Shown here one piece after another: positions 23,690 to 33,591 of a stretch of DNA of 64,000 nucleotides; position 1 is the first letter of the stretch; the number at the start of each line of letters is the position of its first letter. Made by a program: the position numbers and the translations under genes. This stretch comes from Micromonospora cremea (lineage in GTDB: Bacteria > Actinomycetota > Actinomycetes > Mycobacteriales > Micromonosporaceae), in NCBI RefSeq assembly GCF_900143515.1, contig NZ_FSQT01000002.1, positions 2,419,501 to 2,483,500 on the forward strand, read 5' to 3'. The notes beneath the pieces are model-generated. The model searched no databases, had not been told where the DNA came from, and saw only the letters and a list, made by a program, of their open reading frames with translations.

Positions 23690-25843
23690 CCAGTTCAGCA
23701 GCGGCGCGGGCAGCGGCTCGTGGTGCAACACCGCGAGCCGGGACACCGCGCGGGTGAGCACCACGTACAGCCGGTGCAGGCCGCGTGCCTCGGCTGCGAC
23801 GATCGCGGCCGGCTCGACCACCACCACGTGGTCGTACTCCAGGCCCTTGACCAGCGTCGCGGGCACCACGGTGACCCGCTCCGCGTCGGCCACGTCGTCG
23901 GCGGTCGCGGTCGGGACACCGGCGGCGGCCAGCGCCGCGCGTAGCCCGTCGACGGCCTCGTCGGCGGCGATCACACCGACCGAGCCGTCGTGCGCGAGCG
24001 CCGCGCGCACCTCGGCCACCGTCGCGGCGGTCAGGTCGGTCACGGCACGCACGTCCAGGCCGCCGCCGTGACGCAGCGACTCGGCCGGGGGTACGTCCAC
24101 CGCGAGCGCCGGCAGTAGCCGGTTGGCGAACGCGACCACCGCGGCGGGCACCCGGAAGCCGATCGTCAGCGGGACGACCACCGCGTCCGGCTTGCCCAGG
24201 TGGGCCAGCGACTCACGCCAGTCGGTCGCCGCCCACGGCGCGGTGCCCTGCGCGAGGTCACCGAGGAGCGTGACCGAGCCGTGCTCGCTGCGCCGGGCAA
24301 TGGCCCGGCACTGCATCGGCGAGAGGTCCTGCGCCTCGTCCACCACCACGTGCCCGAACCCGGAGGGCCGTTCCAGCAGCCCGGTCGCCTCATCGATCAG
24401 CACCGCGTCGGCGGCGGTCCAGCGGGTCGCCTTCGCCGTACGGGCCGGCTTCGTCCAGGTCAGCAGCGCCTGCTCGGTGTCGCTGAGCAACCCCTCCGCC
24501 GCGGCGGTGAGCCGCGCCGGGTCCGCCAGCAGGCCGTGTACCAGCCCCTCGGGGGTGAGCGCCGGCCAGACCGCGTCCAGGAAATCGGTCACCGGTCGGC
24601 ACCGACCCATCCGGCGCAGCCAGGCGTCGCCGGGCGACTCCGCCCGCCGCGCCTCGGCCTGCCGTTGCAGCAGGCTCACCACCCGCGCCCGGACCCGCTC
24701 CCGGCCGGTGCCGTACGGCAGCCCCTCCCGGCGGGTCTCCTCGACGATCCGGTGCAGCGGCTCCAGCCCGATCCGCCACCGGAACGAGCCGTCCGACACG
24801 GTGATCGAGTCGGTCGGCGTGCCGATCTGCGCTTGCACCGCGCGGTGCAGCACGCTGGCCATCCGTACGTCGTGCTTGAGTGCGGCGACCGCCGGTGGCT
24901 CGACCGCCCGGACCGGCACCCGCGAGATCAACTCCTCCACCGTGGCCTGCTCGACCTCGACCTCGCCGAGCGCCGGGAGCACCGCCGCGATGTACGACAG
25001 GAACGCCCGGTTCGGTCCGACGATCAGCACACCCGCCCGTCGCAACCGCTCCCGGTGCAGGTAGAGCAGGTACGCGGCCCGGTGCAGGCCAACCGCCGTC
25101 TTTCCGGTGCCAGGCGCGCCCTGCACGCAGATCGAGTCTGCCAGGTCGGCCCGGACCAGTTCGTCCTGCTCCGGCTGGATGGTCGCGACGATGTCCCGCA
25201 TCGGCCCGACGCGCGGCCGCTCGATCTCGGCGGTGAGGATCCGGCTGGTCGTGCCCAGCTCCTCGCCCCGGTCCAGTCGCTCGTCCTCGAAGCTGGTCAG
25301 CACCCCGTTGCTGAACCCGAACCGGCGCCGGACCGCCACCCCCTGCGGATCCCGTGCGCTGGCCCGGTAGAACGACCGGGAGACCGGCGCCCGCCAGTCC
25401 AGCACCAACGGCTCGCCCAGCTCGTCGGTGACATGTCGCCGCCCCACGTGGTACCGCCGCCCGTCATGATCGCCGCCGCCGCTGGCTTCCCCACCGGTTG
25501 TGTCCGCGCCGGTCGTTCCAGTGGCGATCGTTGTGCCCAACTCCGTGCTCGTGTCCGGCGCTGAGGCGCCGTCGCCGGCCTCGCTGTCCGTGGTGCCGGC
25601 GAAGTCGAGCCGGCCGAAGAAGAGCGGCGTGGTCGGGTCGTCGGCCAGTTCGGCCACCCGGCGGGACAGCGTGCGGCCGAGCGTCTCCGCGGCGTAGGCG
25701 TCGCCGGCCACCTGGTCCCCGGTGGCGAAGAGGGCCTCGGCCCGCTCCCGCATCCGCCGTAGCGCCGCCCGCGAGGTGGCCAGGTGTGTGCGCTCGGCGG
25801 CGAGATCCGTGTCGAGGTGGGTGTCGAGGTCGAGTGCGGGCAT
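23669..25843 (-). CDS. helD: HelD-like RNA polymerase recycling ATPase/helicase
   Basis: HelD proteins are UvrD-like ATPases that reach into RNA polymerase channels and release stalled or idle enzyme; some actinomycete forms (HelR) protect against rifampicin. Residues 1-70 form the charged coiled-coil arm. LVLDWRAPVSRSFYRA and FGFSNGVLTSFEDE are family markers, Walker A is GAPGTGKT, and ATLVKGLEYDHVVVVEP, near the C-terminus, is helicase motif V/VI-like. The product is 724 residues, as in actinomycete HelD. A Ser/Thr/Gly/Asp-rich insertion (about residues 90-130) looks disordered. No rifampicin-associated promoter element was seen upstream, so a HelR role is open. Confidence 0.88.
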   Translation of the reverse strand: MPALDLDTHLDTDLAAERTHLATSRAALRRMRERAEALFATGDQVAGDAYAAETLGRTLSRRVAELADDPTTPLFFGRLDFAGTTDSEAGDGASAPDTSTELGTTIATGTTGADTTGGEASGGGDHDGRRYHVGRRHVTDELGEPLVLDWRAPVSRSFYRASARDPQGVAVRRRFGFSNGVLTSFEDERLDRGEELGTTSRILTAEIERPRVGPMRDIVATIQPEQDELVRADLADSICVQGAPGTGKTAVGLHRAAYLLYLHRERLRRAGVLIVGPNRAFLSYIAAVLPALGEVEVEQATVEELISRVPVRAVEPPAVAALKHDVRMASVLHRAVQAQIGTPTDSITVSDGSFRWRIGLEPLHRIVEETRREGLPYGTGRERVRARVVSLLQRQAEARRAESPGDAWLRRMGRCRPVTDFLDAVWPALTPEGLVHGLLADPARLTAAAEGLLSDTEQALLTWTKPARTAKATRWTAADAVLIDEATGLLERPSGFGHVVVDEAQDLSPMQCRAIARRSEHGSVTLLGDLAQGTAPWAATDWRESLAHLGKPDAVVVPLTIGFRVPAAVVAFANRLLPALAVDVPPAESLRHGGGLDVRAVTDLTAATVAEVRAALAHDGSVGVIAADEAVDGLRAALAAAGVPTATADDVADAERVTVVPATLVKGLEYDHVVVVEPAAIVAAEARGLHRLYVVLTRAVSRLAVLHHEPLPAPLLNWSAVGEG

Positions 25844-26219
25844 GCTGACGTCCCATCGTTCACATCTGCTGCGCGCTCGCGTGTCCGGGGGCGGATGGCC
25901 GGCCGCCCGGCGCGGGGACGTCCGTTCCGGTGCAGATCACCTCGGCCGTCAAGCGGCCTGCAACCCTACGCTCCCACGCCCGGCCCTTCCACCGAATTAC
26001 CGACGCGACCACCCGATAGAGACGGCGTGGCGCCGCGGCGCCCCGGCTGAGTTCGCGGCGGCGCGGCGCGGCGCTGTGGGCGTGGCGCTGAGGCTGCGGC
26101 GTGGTGTCGGGCCGTTGTGGCGCCGTGGAGCGGCCGTGACGGCGTTGCGGCCGGCGCGGGTGCCGCGGCGACGCCTGTTCCGTCCCGACCTGGCAGGGCG
26201 GAGGCATTGCTCCCCGGCG
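25844..26219. other. Intergenic region between HNH pseudogene and helD
   Basis: This 376-nt stretch contains the helD promoter region at its left end. About 26030-26200 is extremely GC-rich low complexity (GGCGCGGCG-type runs) with no convincing reading frame or ribosome-binding site. No hairpin terminator was resolved. Confidence 0.5.
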
Positions 26220-27465
26220 TCAGCAGCGCCGGTGGTAGAGGTTGCGGCGCGGGGTGCGGAGCGGGTCGAGCCAGCGGGGCGGGAGGAATTCGGGCTGGCC
26301 GTGCGCCGCGATGCGGACGGTCCAGTCGCCCTGATGGAGGAGCCGGTGGTGGTGGCCGCAGAGCAGCACGGCGTTGCCCAGCTCCGTCGCGCCGCCGTCG
26401 GCCCAGTGCTGCACGTGGTGGCCGTCGCACCATCGGGATGGCCGGTCGCAGCAGGGGAAGGCGCAGCCGCCATCGCGTAGCACCAGCGCGCGGCGCAGCG
26501 GCCCGGTGAAGAGCCGGCGCTGACGCCCGACGTCCAGGACCTGACTGTTGCCGCCCAGCACGGCCGGCAGCACGCCGGCGTCGCAGGCGAGGCGACGGAC
26601 AGCGCCCGGCGTGAGGCGCGCCCCGGTCTCCAGTGCGCCGGCGCGCACGCCGTGGACCAGTGCGTCCAGCGACACGGTGACCACCAGTTGCGGCCGATCT
26701 CCGCCGCTGTCCGGCAGGTGACCGGTGCGCAGCGCCAGCCGGCAGATCTCGCCGAGAGCGTCCGCCCGACGCTGACCGGGGCTGCGGTCGTCGTGTGCGC
26801 CTGCCGGGGCGCACAGCGGGTCGATCGCCTCGCGCAGCAGGCTCGCAGTCTCGGTGTCGAGGCTCCCGCTGAGGCGTACCTGCCCGTCCTGTTGCTCGGA
26901 GAGGGTGACGTGCCGGCGGGCCTCGGCCCGCTCGGCGGCCCTTTCGAGCGCTGCCAGCTCGGCCTGGTCGGCCAGGTCCGGCTGGACGTGGGTGAGGACA
27001 CGGTCCCCGAGACGGCTCAGGATGGCCGGGTCGAACCGGTCGGCCCACGCGATGAGCTGGGTGGCCTTGTCGGCCACCTCCGGCCCCGCCTCGACCGGAA
27101 GGGCGGCGATCCTCCGCCATCACCCGGCCCTGCTCGACGGTGATGGCGCCGGCGAGCATGGCGTCGCGCACCGCAGACGGCGCGGCGTCGACGGTGGCGG
27201 CGAGCTGGACCAGCTGGCGGGCGGATCGACCGGAGAGCCGAAGCCGCTCCCGCAGCCAGACGGCGGTGGACGAGGCGCCCTGGGCGACGGCGACGCCGCG
27301 GGCGTCCAGCTCGCGGACCAGCCCGAGCTGGATCGTGGCCAGCCGCTGCGCCACCGCGTGCGTCGCGTCGAGCGACGCGAGCAGATCGGCGTCGGAGAGC
27401 GCCCACGGGGCGGCCTCGGCGCAGTCGTCGACGGCCCCTCCCGCCTGCGCCAACGCCCTCAACAT
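26220..27465 (-). pseudogene. HNH endonuclease with DUF222 domain, frameshifted
   Basis: Two adjacent frames together give one normal DUF222-HNH protein of about 410 residues. The ATG at 27465 starts the N-terminal part (ALSDADLLASLDATHAVAQR ... VEQGRVMAE). At about 27108-27117 the frame breaks, and the rest (PVEAGPEVADKATQL ... HNH motif CDGHHVQHWADGG, CGHHHRLLH) continues in another frame. One extra base in the CCTCC run would explain it. The family includes many copies per actinomycete genome (REP13E12-like); function is unclear, perhaps mobile-DNA related. Either a true pseudogene or a sequencing error. Confidence 0.8.
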
Positions 27466-27467
27466 GA

Positions 27468-28604
<1,137 letters not shown>

Positions 28605-28667
28605 GCCGGTCGAGCGGGCTGAGCCGCCGAGCGGGTCGGCCCGCCCGGCTCGGCGGTGGAGCGTTGG

Positions 28668-29627
28668 TCAGACGCCGGGGCGGAGCAGCGCCTCGGTGAT
28701 CTTCTGGCAGTTCTTCATGCCGTAGTCGTAGCCCATGTCGATCGGATACTTGACCATCACGCCCATCGTCCAGGTGTCGCCGATGGCCAGGCAGTTGATG
28801 TGCATCTCCTGCTCCCTGGTCCGGTCGATCCACCCGTTCTTGATGGCGATCTGCTTCTGTTCCGTGGCGGGGAACGCCTTGCGGATGCCGAAGTCACCGG
28901 CGCCGCGCACCAGCCGCATCTCGTTGAGCAGCCACTTGGTCCACTTCGGCCCGGCGGCGGTGCCGTCGGCGATGCAGTTGCCCAGCCGGGCGGTGTCCCG
29001 AGGGGAGAGCGCCGTCCGGCTCCAGCCGCCGTCGGGGGCGACGCTGCTGTCGTTCAGCTTGCACATGGAGAGCAGCCGCCGGATCGAGGCGGCGCGGCCG
29101 ACCGAGTTGTAGAACTGCTCGGCGCGGGTGTTGTCGCTGTCCCGGATGATCCGCGTCGCGTCGGCGAGCTTCGCGTCGCTCGGTGTGTCGCCGGCGTCGG
29201 CCTCGCGGCGCAGGTAGTCGGCGACGATCCAGGACTTGATCATCGAAGCGGTGGTGCTGGTCTCGTCCATGTTCTTCGAGCCGATGATCTTCCCGGTCCG
29301 GCGGTCGAGCACGCTCCAGGAGTACCAGCCCTCGATGTCGAGCTTGAGGTCCTTGGCCTGGAACGGCAGCGGCTCCAGCGATGGACTCGGGCTGGGCGCC
29401 GGGGCCGGCTGGCGGGCGCTGCGGTCGGTGGGCGTGCCGGTGGACCGGTCGTCCGTCGTGCTGCCGGCGTCGCCCCAACGGGCGGCGGCGTTGGACTCGA
29501 AGGGCGACCCGGGCAGCAGCCGCAGCGACACCAGGACCAGCCCGATCAGGATGACCGCGATCGCGACCAGCCGCAGCGGGGACGCCTCGCCGCCGCCGCG
29601 CCGGTCGGCCCGACGGTTACCGGCCAT
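28668..29627 (-). CDS. Membrane-anchored beta-lactamase-fold serine hydrolase, paralogue A
   Basis: Probable penicillin-recognising-type hydrolase outside the membrane. One N-terminal membrane helix (about residues 15-35) is followed by a Pro/Ser-rich linker. The class A beta-lactamase-like domain has Ser128-x-x-Lys131 (SMIK), RDSDN as the SDN motif, and KNGW in place of KTG. 319 residues. The start ATG at 29627 overlaps the stop of paralogue B by one base, so they are one operon. True beta-lactamase activity is not implied; a cell-wall or unknown ester/amide role is as likely. Confidence 0.8.
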   Translation of the reverse strand: MAGNRRADRRGGGEASPLRLVAIAVILIGLVLVSLRLLPGSPFESNAAARWGDAGSTTDDRSTGTPTDRSARQPAPAPSPSPSLEPLPFQAKDLKLDIEGWYSWSVLDRRTGKIIGSKNMDETSTTASMIKSWIVADYLRREADAGDTPSDAKLADATRIIRDSDNTRAEQFYNSVGRAASIRRLLSMCKLNDSSVAPDGGWSRTALSPRDTARLGNCIADGTAAGPKWTKWLLNEMRLVRGAGDFGIRKAFPATEQKQIAIKNGWIDRTREQEMHINCLAIGDTWTMGVMVKYPIDMGYDYGMKNCQKITEALLRPGV

Positions 29628-30616
29628 CAGAGCTTCCCGACCGGCTGCTGCGGCACCTTCAGCGCGGCGCCGGGCTGCGGGGTGACGAGCTGGGTGGCCA
29701 CGCTCGCGCAGACCTGCGCGCCGTAGTCCAGGCCGCTCTTGATCGGGTAGCGCAGCATCACCGCGAGGCTCCACTTGCCGTTGACGGCGAGGCAGTTGAC
29801 GTGCCAGTTGCCGTCGTAGTAGAGCTCGGTCCAGCCGTTCTTGATGCTGACCGGGCCCTGAGCGGTGATCGACTTCGGCAGCCCGTTGATGATCCCCCAG
29901 CGGCCGCCGCCAGACTTGGTCTTCTGGTCCTTGGCCGCGGTGGTGCCCTGCACCTTGCTCATCTCGCTGAGCACCCACTTGGTCCACTTCGGCCCGGCGG
30001 CCTTGCCGTCGGCGATGCAGTCGCCGAGCCGGACCGCGTCCCGCGGGGACATCCGGGTGAAGCTCCAGAAGCCCTCGTACTTCGGCACATTGCCGCGCTT
30101 GGTGTCGGTCAGACCGCAGATGCTGATCGCACGCTTGATCACCGGCCCCGGCTGGCCACCCGCCGGGACGGCGTACGAGCCGCCGGCGGCCTTGTAGACC
30201 GCGTTGGCTGCGTCGTCGTTGCTGTCCCGGATGGCGGCGCTGGCGGCCTTCTTCAGCGCCGCGGTCGGCTCCTTGTCCTTGAGCTGCCGCAGATAGTCGG
30301 AGACGATCCACGCCTTGATCATCGACTCGGTGGAGCTGGTCGCGGTCATGTTCGACGACCCGGAGATCTTGCCGGTCTGCCGGTCCAGCAATGCCCACGA
30401 GAAGAACTCACCCTTGAAGGTCACCGACACCGGGCCGGCGGCGAGCGTGGGTGGTGGCGGCGGGGTGGGTGCGGGCGCGGCGACGCTCCCGGCGCCGCCT
30501 CCGCCGCCTCCGCTGCCGTCGTCGCCGGCGAGCCGGGCGTACGCGGCAGGGACCAGCAGGACGCCACCGAGCAGGACCGCCACGACGGCGAACACCATGA
30601 TCACGCGAGATCGCAT
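29627..30616 (-). CDS. Membrane-anchored beta-lactamase-fold serine hydrolase, paralogue B
   Basis: Paralogue of the next gene, with the same plan: N-terminal membrane helix (residues 1-27), a Gly/Pro-rich linker, then a domain with Ser98-x-x-Lys101 (SMIK), RDSND and KNGW. Shared blocks such as MSPRDAVRLGDCIADG and AGPKWTKWVLSEM show duplication. 329 residues. First gene of the pair. No substrate can be inferred. A cysteine in each C-terminal part (INCLAIG or VNCLAVN) is conserved between them. Confidence 0.8.
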   Translation of the reverse strand: MRSRVIMVFAVVAVLLGGVLLVPAAYARLAGDDGSGGGGGGAGSVAAPAPTPPPPPTLAAGPVSVTFKGEFFSWALLDRQTGKISGSSNMTATSSTESMIKAWIVSDYLRQLKDKEPTAALKKAASAAIRDSNDDAANAVYKAAGGSYAVPAGGQPGPVIKRAISICGLTDTKRGNVPKYEGFWSFTRMSPRDAVRLGDCIADGKAAGPKWTKWVLSEMSKVQGTTAAKDQKTKSGGGRWGIINGLPKSITAQGPVSIKNGWTELYYDGNWHVNCLAVNGKWSLAVMLRYPIKSGLDYGAQVCASVATQLVTPQPGAALKVPQQPVGKL

Positions 30617-30987
30617 GAGGCGGGTGAGCTCCAGATGTCAGGGCCGGGGGACCGGCTTGTTGTCCGGGGCGACCGGTGCGATCGCCGAGGCCGGGGGAGG
30701 GGGCCTCTGTGGAGACGGCGATTCTGGGCAGCCGATCGTGTGACCGGCAGAAGTCTACGTCCGGACCGGCCGATCGCCAGAGCCCGACACCTAGCAAAGG
30801 GCGATAAAGGTGGGATGTCGCGTCGGTATGGGGCTTCTAGGGGGATTCATCTTTGTCCAGTGAGCCAAGTCATAGCCCGCGCCATCGCCCTGCGTGAGCC
30901 GGAAGCGCCCATCGGTGACCGAACGTGACTCGGGTTTCCTGTTACACCCCCTGGTGCATCGGGGCGCAAGCTGTAACACTTGTCCTC
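30617..30987. promoter_or_regulatory. Divergent regulatory region, serine hydrolases / paa operon
   Basis: This 371-nt non-coding region contains at its right end the inverted repeat TGTTACA (30940-30946) / TGTAACA (30972-30978), and the -10-like TAACAC (30974-30979) 8 nt before the paaA ATG. A repressor bound to the repeat would cover the paaA promoter. The paa repressor gene (TetR-type PaaR in other actinomycetes) is not in this window. The middle of the region shows nothing else definite. Confidence 0.45.
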
Positions 30988-32055
30988 ATGTATGGCAATG
31001 ACTTCTCCGCCCCGGACGACGCAACCGGCGGCGGCCTGCTCGGCGAGGTCGAGGCGGCCGAGGCAGAGCTACGCGCGGCCGCCGCGCGTCAGCGGCGCGC
31101 CGGGCCCGCGCCGGACGAGGACCTGGCGGCGTACTTCACCGCGGTGGTCGACGCGGAGCAGAAGATCGAGCCGCGGGACTGGATGCCGGACGCGTACCGC
31201 AAGACGTTGATCCGGCAGATCGCCCAGCACGCCCACTCCGAGATCATCGGCATGCAGCCGGAGGGCAACTGGATCAGCCGGGCGCCCTCGCTCAAGCGCA
31301 AGGCGATCCTGCTGGCCAAGGTGCAGGACGAGGCGGGCCACGGCCTCTACCTCTACGCCGCCGCCGAGACCCTCGGCATCAGCCGGGACGAGCTGGTCCG
31401 GCTCCTGCTCGAGGGGCGGCAGAAGTACAGCTCGATCTTCAACTACCCCACGCTGACCTGGGCTGACATGGGCGCGATCGGCTGGCTCGTGGATGGCGCG
31501 GCGATCGTCAACCAGGTGCCACTGTGCCGCTGCTCCTACGGCCCGTACGCGCGGGCGATGATCCGGGTCTGCAAGGAGGAGTCGTTCCACCAGCGCCAGG
31601 GGTACGAGATCCTGCACACCCTGGCGCACGGCACCCCGGCGCAGCAGGCGATGGCCCAGGACGCGGTGGACCGCTGGTGGTACCCGTCGCTGGCCATGTT
31701 CGGTCCGCCGGACGGCAACTCCACGCACTCCGCGCAGTCGATGGCCTGGAAGATCAAGCGCTTCTCCAACGACGATCTGCGCCAGCGCTTCGTGGACATG
31801 TGCGTTCAGCAGGCGGAGATTCTGGGGCTGCGCATCCCCGATGAGGACCTGCGCTGGAACGAGGAGCGGCAGGCGTACGACTACACGCAGCCGGACTACG
31901 ACGAGCTGATGCGGGTGATCTCCGGCGACGGGCCGTGCAACCGGGAGCGGATGGCGCGCCGACGGGCCGCGCACGCCGAAGGCGCCTGGGTACGCGAGGC
32001 CGCCGCGGCGTACGCCGCCAAGCGGGCTGGACAGAAGGAGAAGGTGGCGGCGTGA
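30988..32055 (+). CDS. paaA: Phenylacetyl-CoA epoxidase catalytic subunit
   Basis: Di-iron oxygenase subunit that adds oxygen across the ring of phenylacetyl-CoA, starting aerobic phenylacetate breakdown. Family blocks [18 protein letters not shown] (Glu/His iron ligands), [35 protein letters not shown] and [18 protein letters not shown] are present. 355 residues is slightly long for PaaA (about 310-330) because of an acidic N-terminal extension and an Ala-rich end. ATG at 30988 is chosen over an upstream start because of the -10 position. First gene of paaABCDE; its stop overlaps the paaB start. Confidence 0.95.
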   Translation: MYGNDFSAPDDATGGGLLGEVEAAEAELRAAAARQRRAGPAPDEDLAAYFTAVVDAEQKIEPRDWMPDAYRKTLIRQIAQHAHSEIIGMQPEGNWISRAPSLKRKAILLAKVQDEAGHGLYLYAAAETLGISRDELVRLLLEGRQKYSSIFNYPTLTWADMGAIGWLVDGAAIVNQVPLCRCSYGPYARAMIRVCKEESFHQRQGYEILHTLAHGTPAQQAMAQDAVDRWWYPSLAMFGPPDGNSTHSAQSMAWKIKRFSNDDLRQRFVDMCVQQAEILGLRIPDEDLRWNEERQAYDYTQPDYDELMRVISGDGPCNRERMARRRAAHAEGAWVREAAAAYAAKRAGQKEKVAA

Positions 32056-32339
32056 GTACCGAGAACACCCCGTTGTGGGAGGTCTTCGTCCGGGCCCGGC
32101 GCGGGTTGTCGCACACCCACGTCGGCAGCCTGCACGCCCCCGACGCCGAGCTGGCCCTGCGCAACGCCCGGGACCTCTACACCCGACGGCAGGAGGGCGT
32201 GTCGATCTGGGTGGTGCCGGCCAGTGCCATCACCGCGTCCAGCCCGGACGAGAAGGACTCCTTCTTCGACCCGGCCGCCGACAAGGTCTACCGCCACCCC
32301 ACCTTCTACGAGGTGCCGGACGGGGTGGCCCACCTGTGA
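32052..32339 (+). CDS. paaB: Phenylacetyl-CoA epoxidase subunit B
   Basis: Small subunit that helps assemble the PaaABCE complex. 95 residues with the family blocks [22 protein letters not shown] and [16 protein letters not shown] at 32052 overlaps the paaA stop (GTGA), and the gene's own stop overlaps the paaC start, so the operon is tightly coupled. Confidence 0.93.
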   Translation: MSTENTPLWEVFVRARRGLSHTHVGSLHAPDAELALRNARDLYTRRQEGVSIWVVPASAITASSPDEKDSFFDPAADKVYRHPTFYEVPDGVAHL

Positions 32340-33061
32340 ACGGCCCTCTCGACTTCACCCTCGCCGTCGGCGACGACGCGTTGATCGCCGCGCAACGGCT
32401 GGCCGAGTGGACCACCCGCGCACCGGAGATGGAAGAGGACATCGCGCTGGCCAACATCGCCCTCGACCAGCTCGGCGCAGCCCGCCTGCTGCTGTCGTAC
32501 GCGGGCGAGCTGGAGGGCGCCGGCCGGGACGAGGACGCGCTCGCGTACCTGCGTGACGACCGCCAGTTCCGCAACGTGCTCCTGGTCGAGCTGCCGAACG
32601 GCGACTTCGCGGTGACCATGGCGAAGCTGTTCTTCCTGGCGGCGTACCAACTGCCGCTGTACACGGCGCTGGCCGGATGCGCGGACGAGCGGCTGGCCGC
32701 GATCGGCGCCAAGGCGCGCAAGGAGTCGGCGTACCACCTGGACCACGGCGCGTTGTGGGTGAAGCGGCTCGGCGACGGCACCGAGGAGTCGCACCGCCGG
32801 ATGCAGGCGGCCGTCGACGAGGTCTGGCCGTACACCCACGAGCTGTTCACCGCCGACCCGGCGGCGCCGGTCGACCCGGCTACCCTGCGGTCGGCGTTCG
32901 ACGAGACCGTCGGCCCGGTGCTGGCCGAGGCGACGCTCACCCGTCCCGAGAGCCGCTGGGCGCCAACCGGCGGGCGGGCGGGCGTGCACACCGAGCACCT
33001 GTCGTACCTGCTGGCCGAGATGCAGGTGCTGCACCGCGCCCACCCCGGGGCGAAGTGGTGA
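32336..33061 (+). CDS. paaC: Phenylacetyl-CoA epoxidase structural subunit
   Basis: Ferritin-like partner of PaaA that stabilises the epoxidase but lacks full iron-binding. Blocks EMEEDIALANIALDQLGAAR, PNGDFAVTMAKLFFLA and ARKESAYHLDHGALWVKRLGDG are diagnostic. 241 residues, normal length. GTG at 32336 overlaps the paaB stop. The stop overlaps the GTG used for paaD. Confidence 0.93.
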   Translation: MNGPLDFTLAVGDDALIAAQRLAEWTTRAPEMEEDIALANIALDQLGAARLLLSYAGELEGAGRDEDALAYLRDDRQFRNVLLVELPNGDFAVTMAKLFFLAAYQLPLYTALAGCADERLAAIGAKARKESAYHLDHGALWVKRLGDGTEESHRRMQAAVDEVWPYTHELFTADPAAPVDPATLRSAFDETVGPVLAEATLTRPESRWAPTGGRAGVHTEHLSYLLAEMQVLHRAHPGAKW

Positions 33062-33113
33062 GCGCGAGGAGTGCAGCGCAGCGGAGCCCCGCGGTCGCGA
33101 CCGACGGCGGCAC
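33058..33113 (+). repeat. Short intergenic repeat, copy 2, inside paaD frame
   Basis: Shares GTGAGCGCGAGGAGTG and the GTCGCGAnCG end with the copy at 17359-17406. Here it supplies the start codon and N-terminal codons of paaD. Confidence 0.55.
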
Positions 33114-33591
33114 GCTGAGCGATGCGAGAGCCGCCGTGGCGAGCGTGGTGGACCCGGAGATCCGGGTGATCACCATCGACGAGCTGGGCATCCTGCGCGC
33201 GGTCGAGAAGGATCCGGCCAGCGGGCGGGTCACCGTCACCATCACCCCGACGTACACCGGCTGCCCCGCGATGGACGTGATCCGGGCCGACATCCGCCGC
33301 GCGCTGGCGGTCGCCGGTCACCCGGACGCCGAGGTCCGCACGGTCTACAGCCCACCGTGGAGCACCGACTGGATCTCCGACAGCGGGCGGGACAAGCTCG
33401 CCGCCGCCGGGATCGCCCCGCCGGCCCCGGTGCCCGCCGCCGGCGGGGTGCCGCTGACCCTCGCGGTCCGCTGCCCGCACTGCGGCTCGCCGGAGACCGA
33501 ACAGGTCAGCCGTTTCGGCTCCACCGCGTGCAAGGCGCTGTGGCGCTGCCGCTCCTGCTCCGAACCCTTCGACCACCTGAAGGCGCTGTGA
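33058..33591 (+). CDS. paaD: Phenylacetate degradation protein PaaD (DUF59/MIP18-like)
   Basis: PaaD is a MIP18/DUF59-family protein thought to mature an iron-sulfur or di-iron centre of the epoxidase. The DUF59 core (VASVVDPEIRVITIDELGIL, TPTYTGCPAMDVI) spans residues 23-110. The C-terminus is a zinc-ribbon-like CPHCG ... CRSCSEPF, as in PaaD. GTG at 33058 overlaps the paaC stop and gives 177 residues; its first 19 or so residues are encoded by a short intergenic repeat and are not conserved in PaaD. Confidence 0.88.
   Translation: MSARSAAQRSPAVATDGGTLSDARAAVASVVDPEIRVITIDELGILRAVEKDPASGRVTVTITPTYTGCPAMDVIRADIRRALAVAGHPDAEVRTVYSPPWSTDWISDSGRDKLAAAGIAPPAPVPAAGGVPLTLAVRCPHCGSPETEQVSRFGSTACKALWRCRSCSEPFDHLKAL

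Noticed and set aside
25844..25990. Rifampicin-associated element upstream of helD
   Set aside because: No 19-bp inverted element of the expected form was seen, so HelR-type induction is not claimed.
26000..26207. Possible gene in the GC-rich low-complexity stretch
   Set aside because: Frames there give only Arg/Pro/His-rich sequence without ribosome-binding site or domain.
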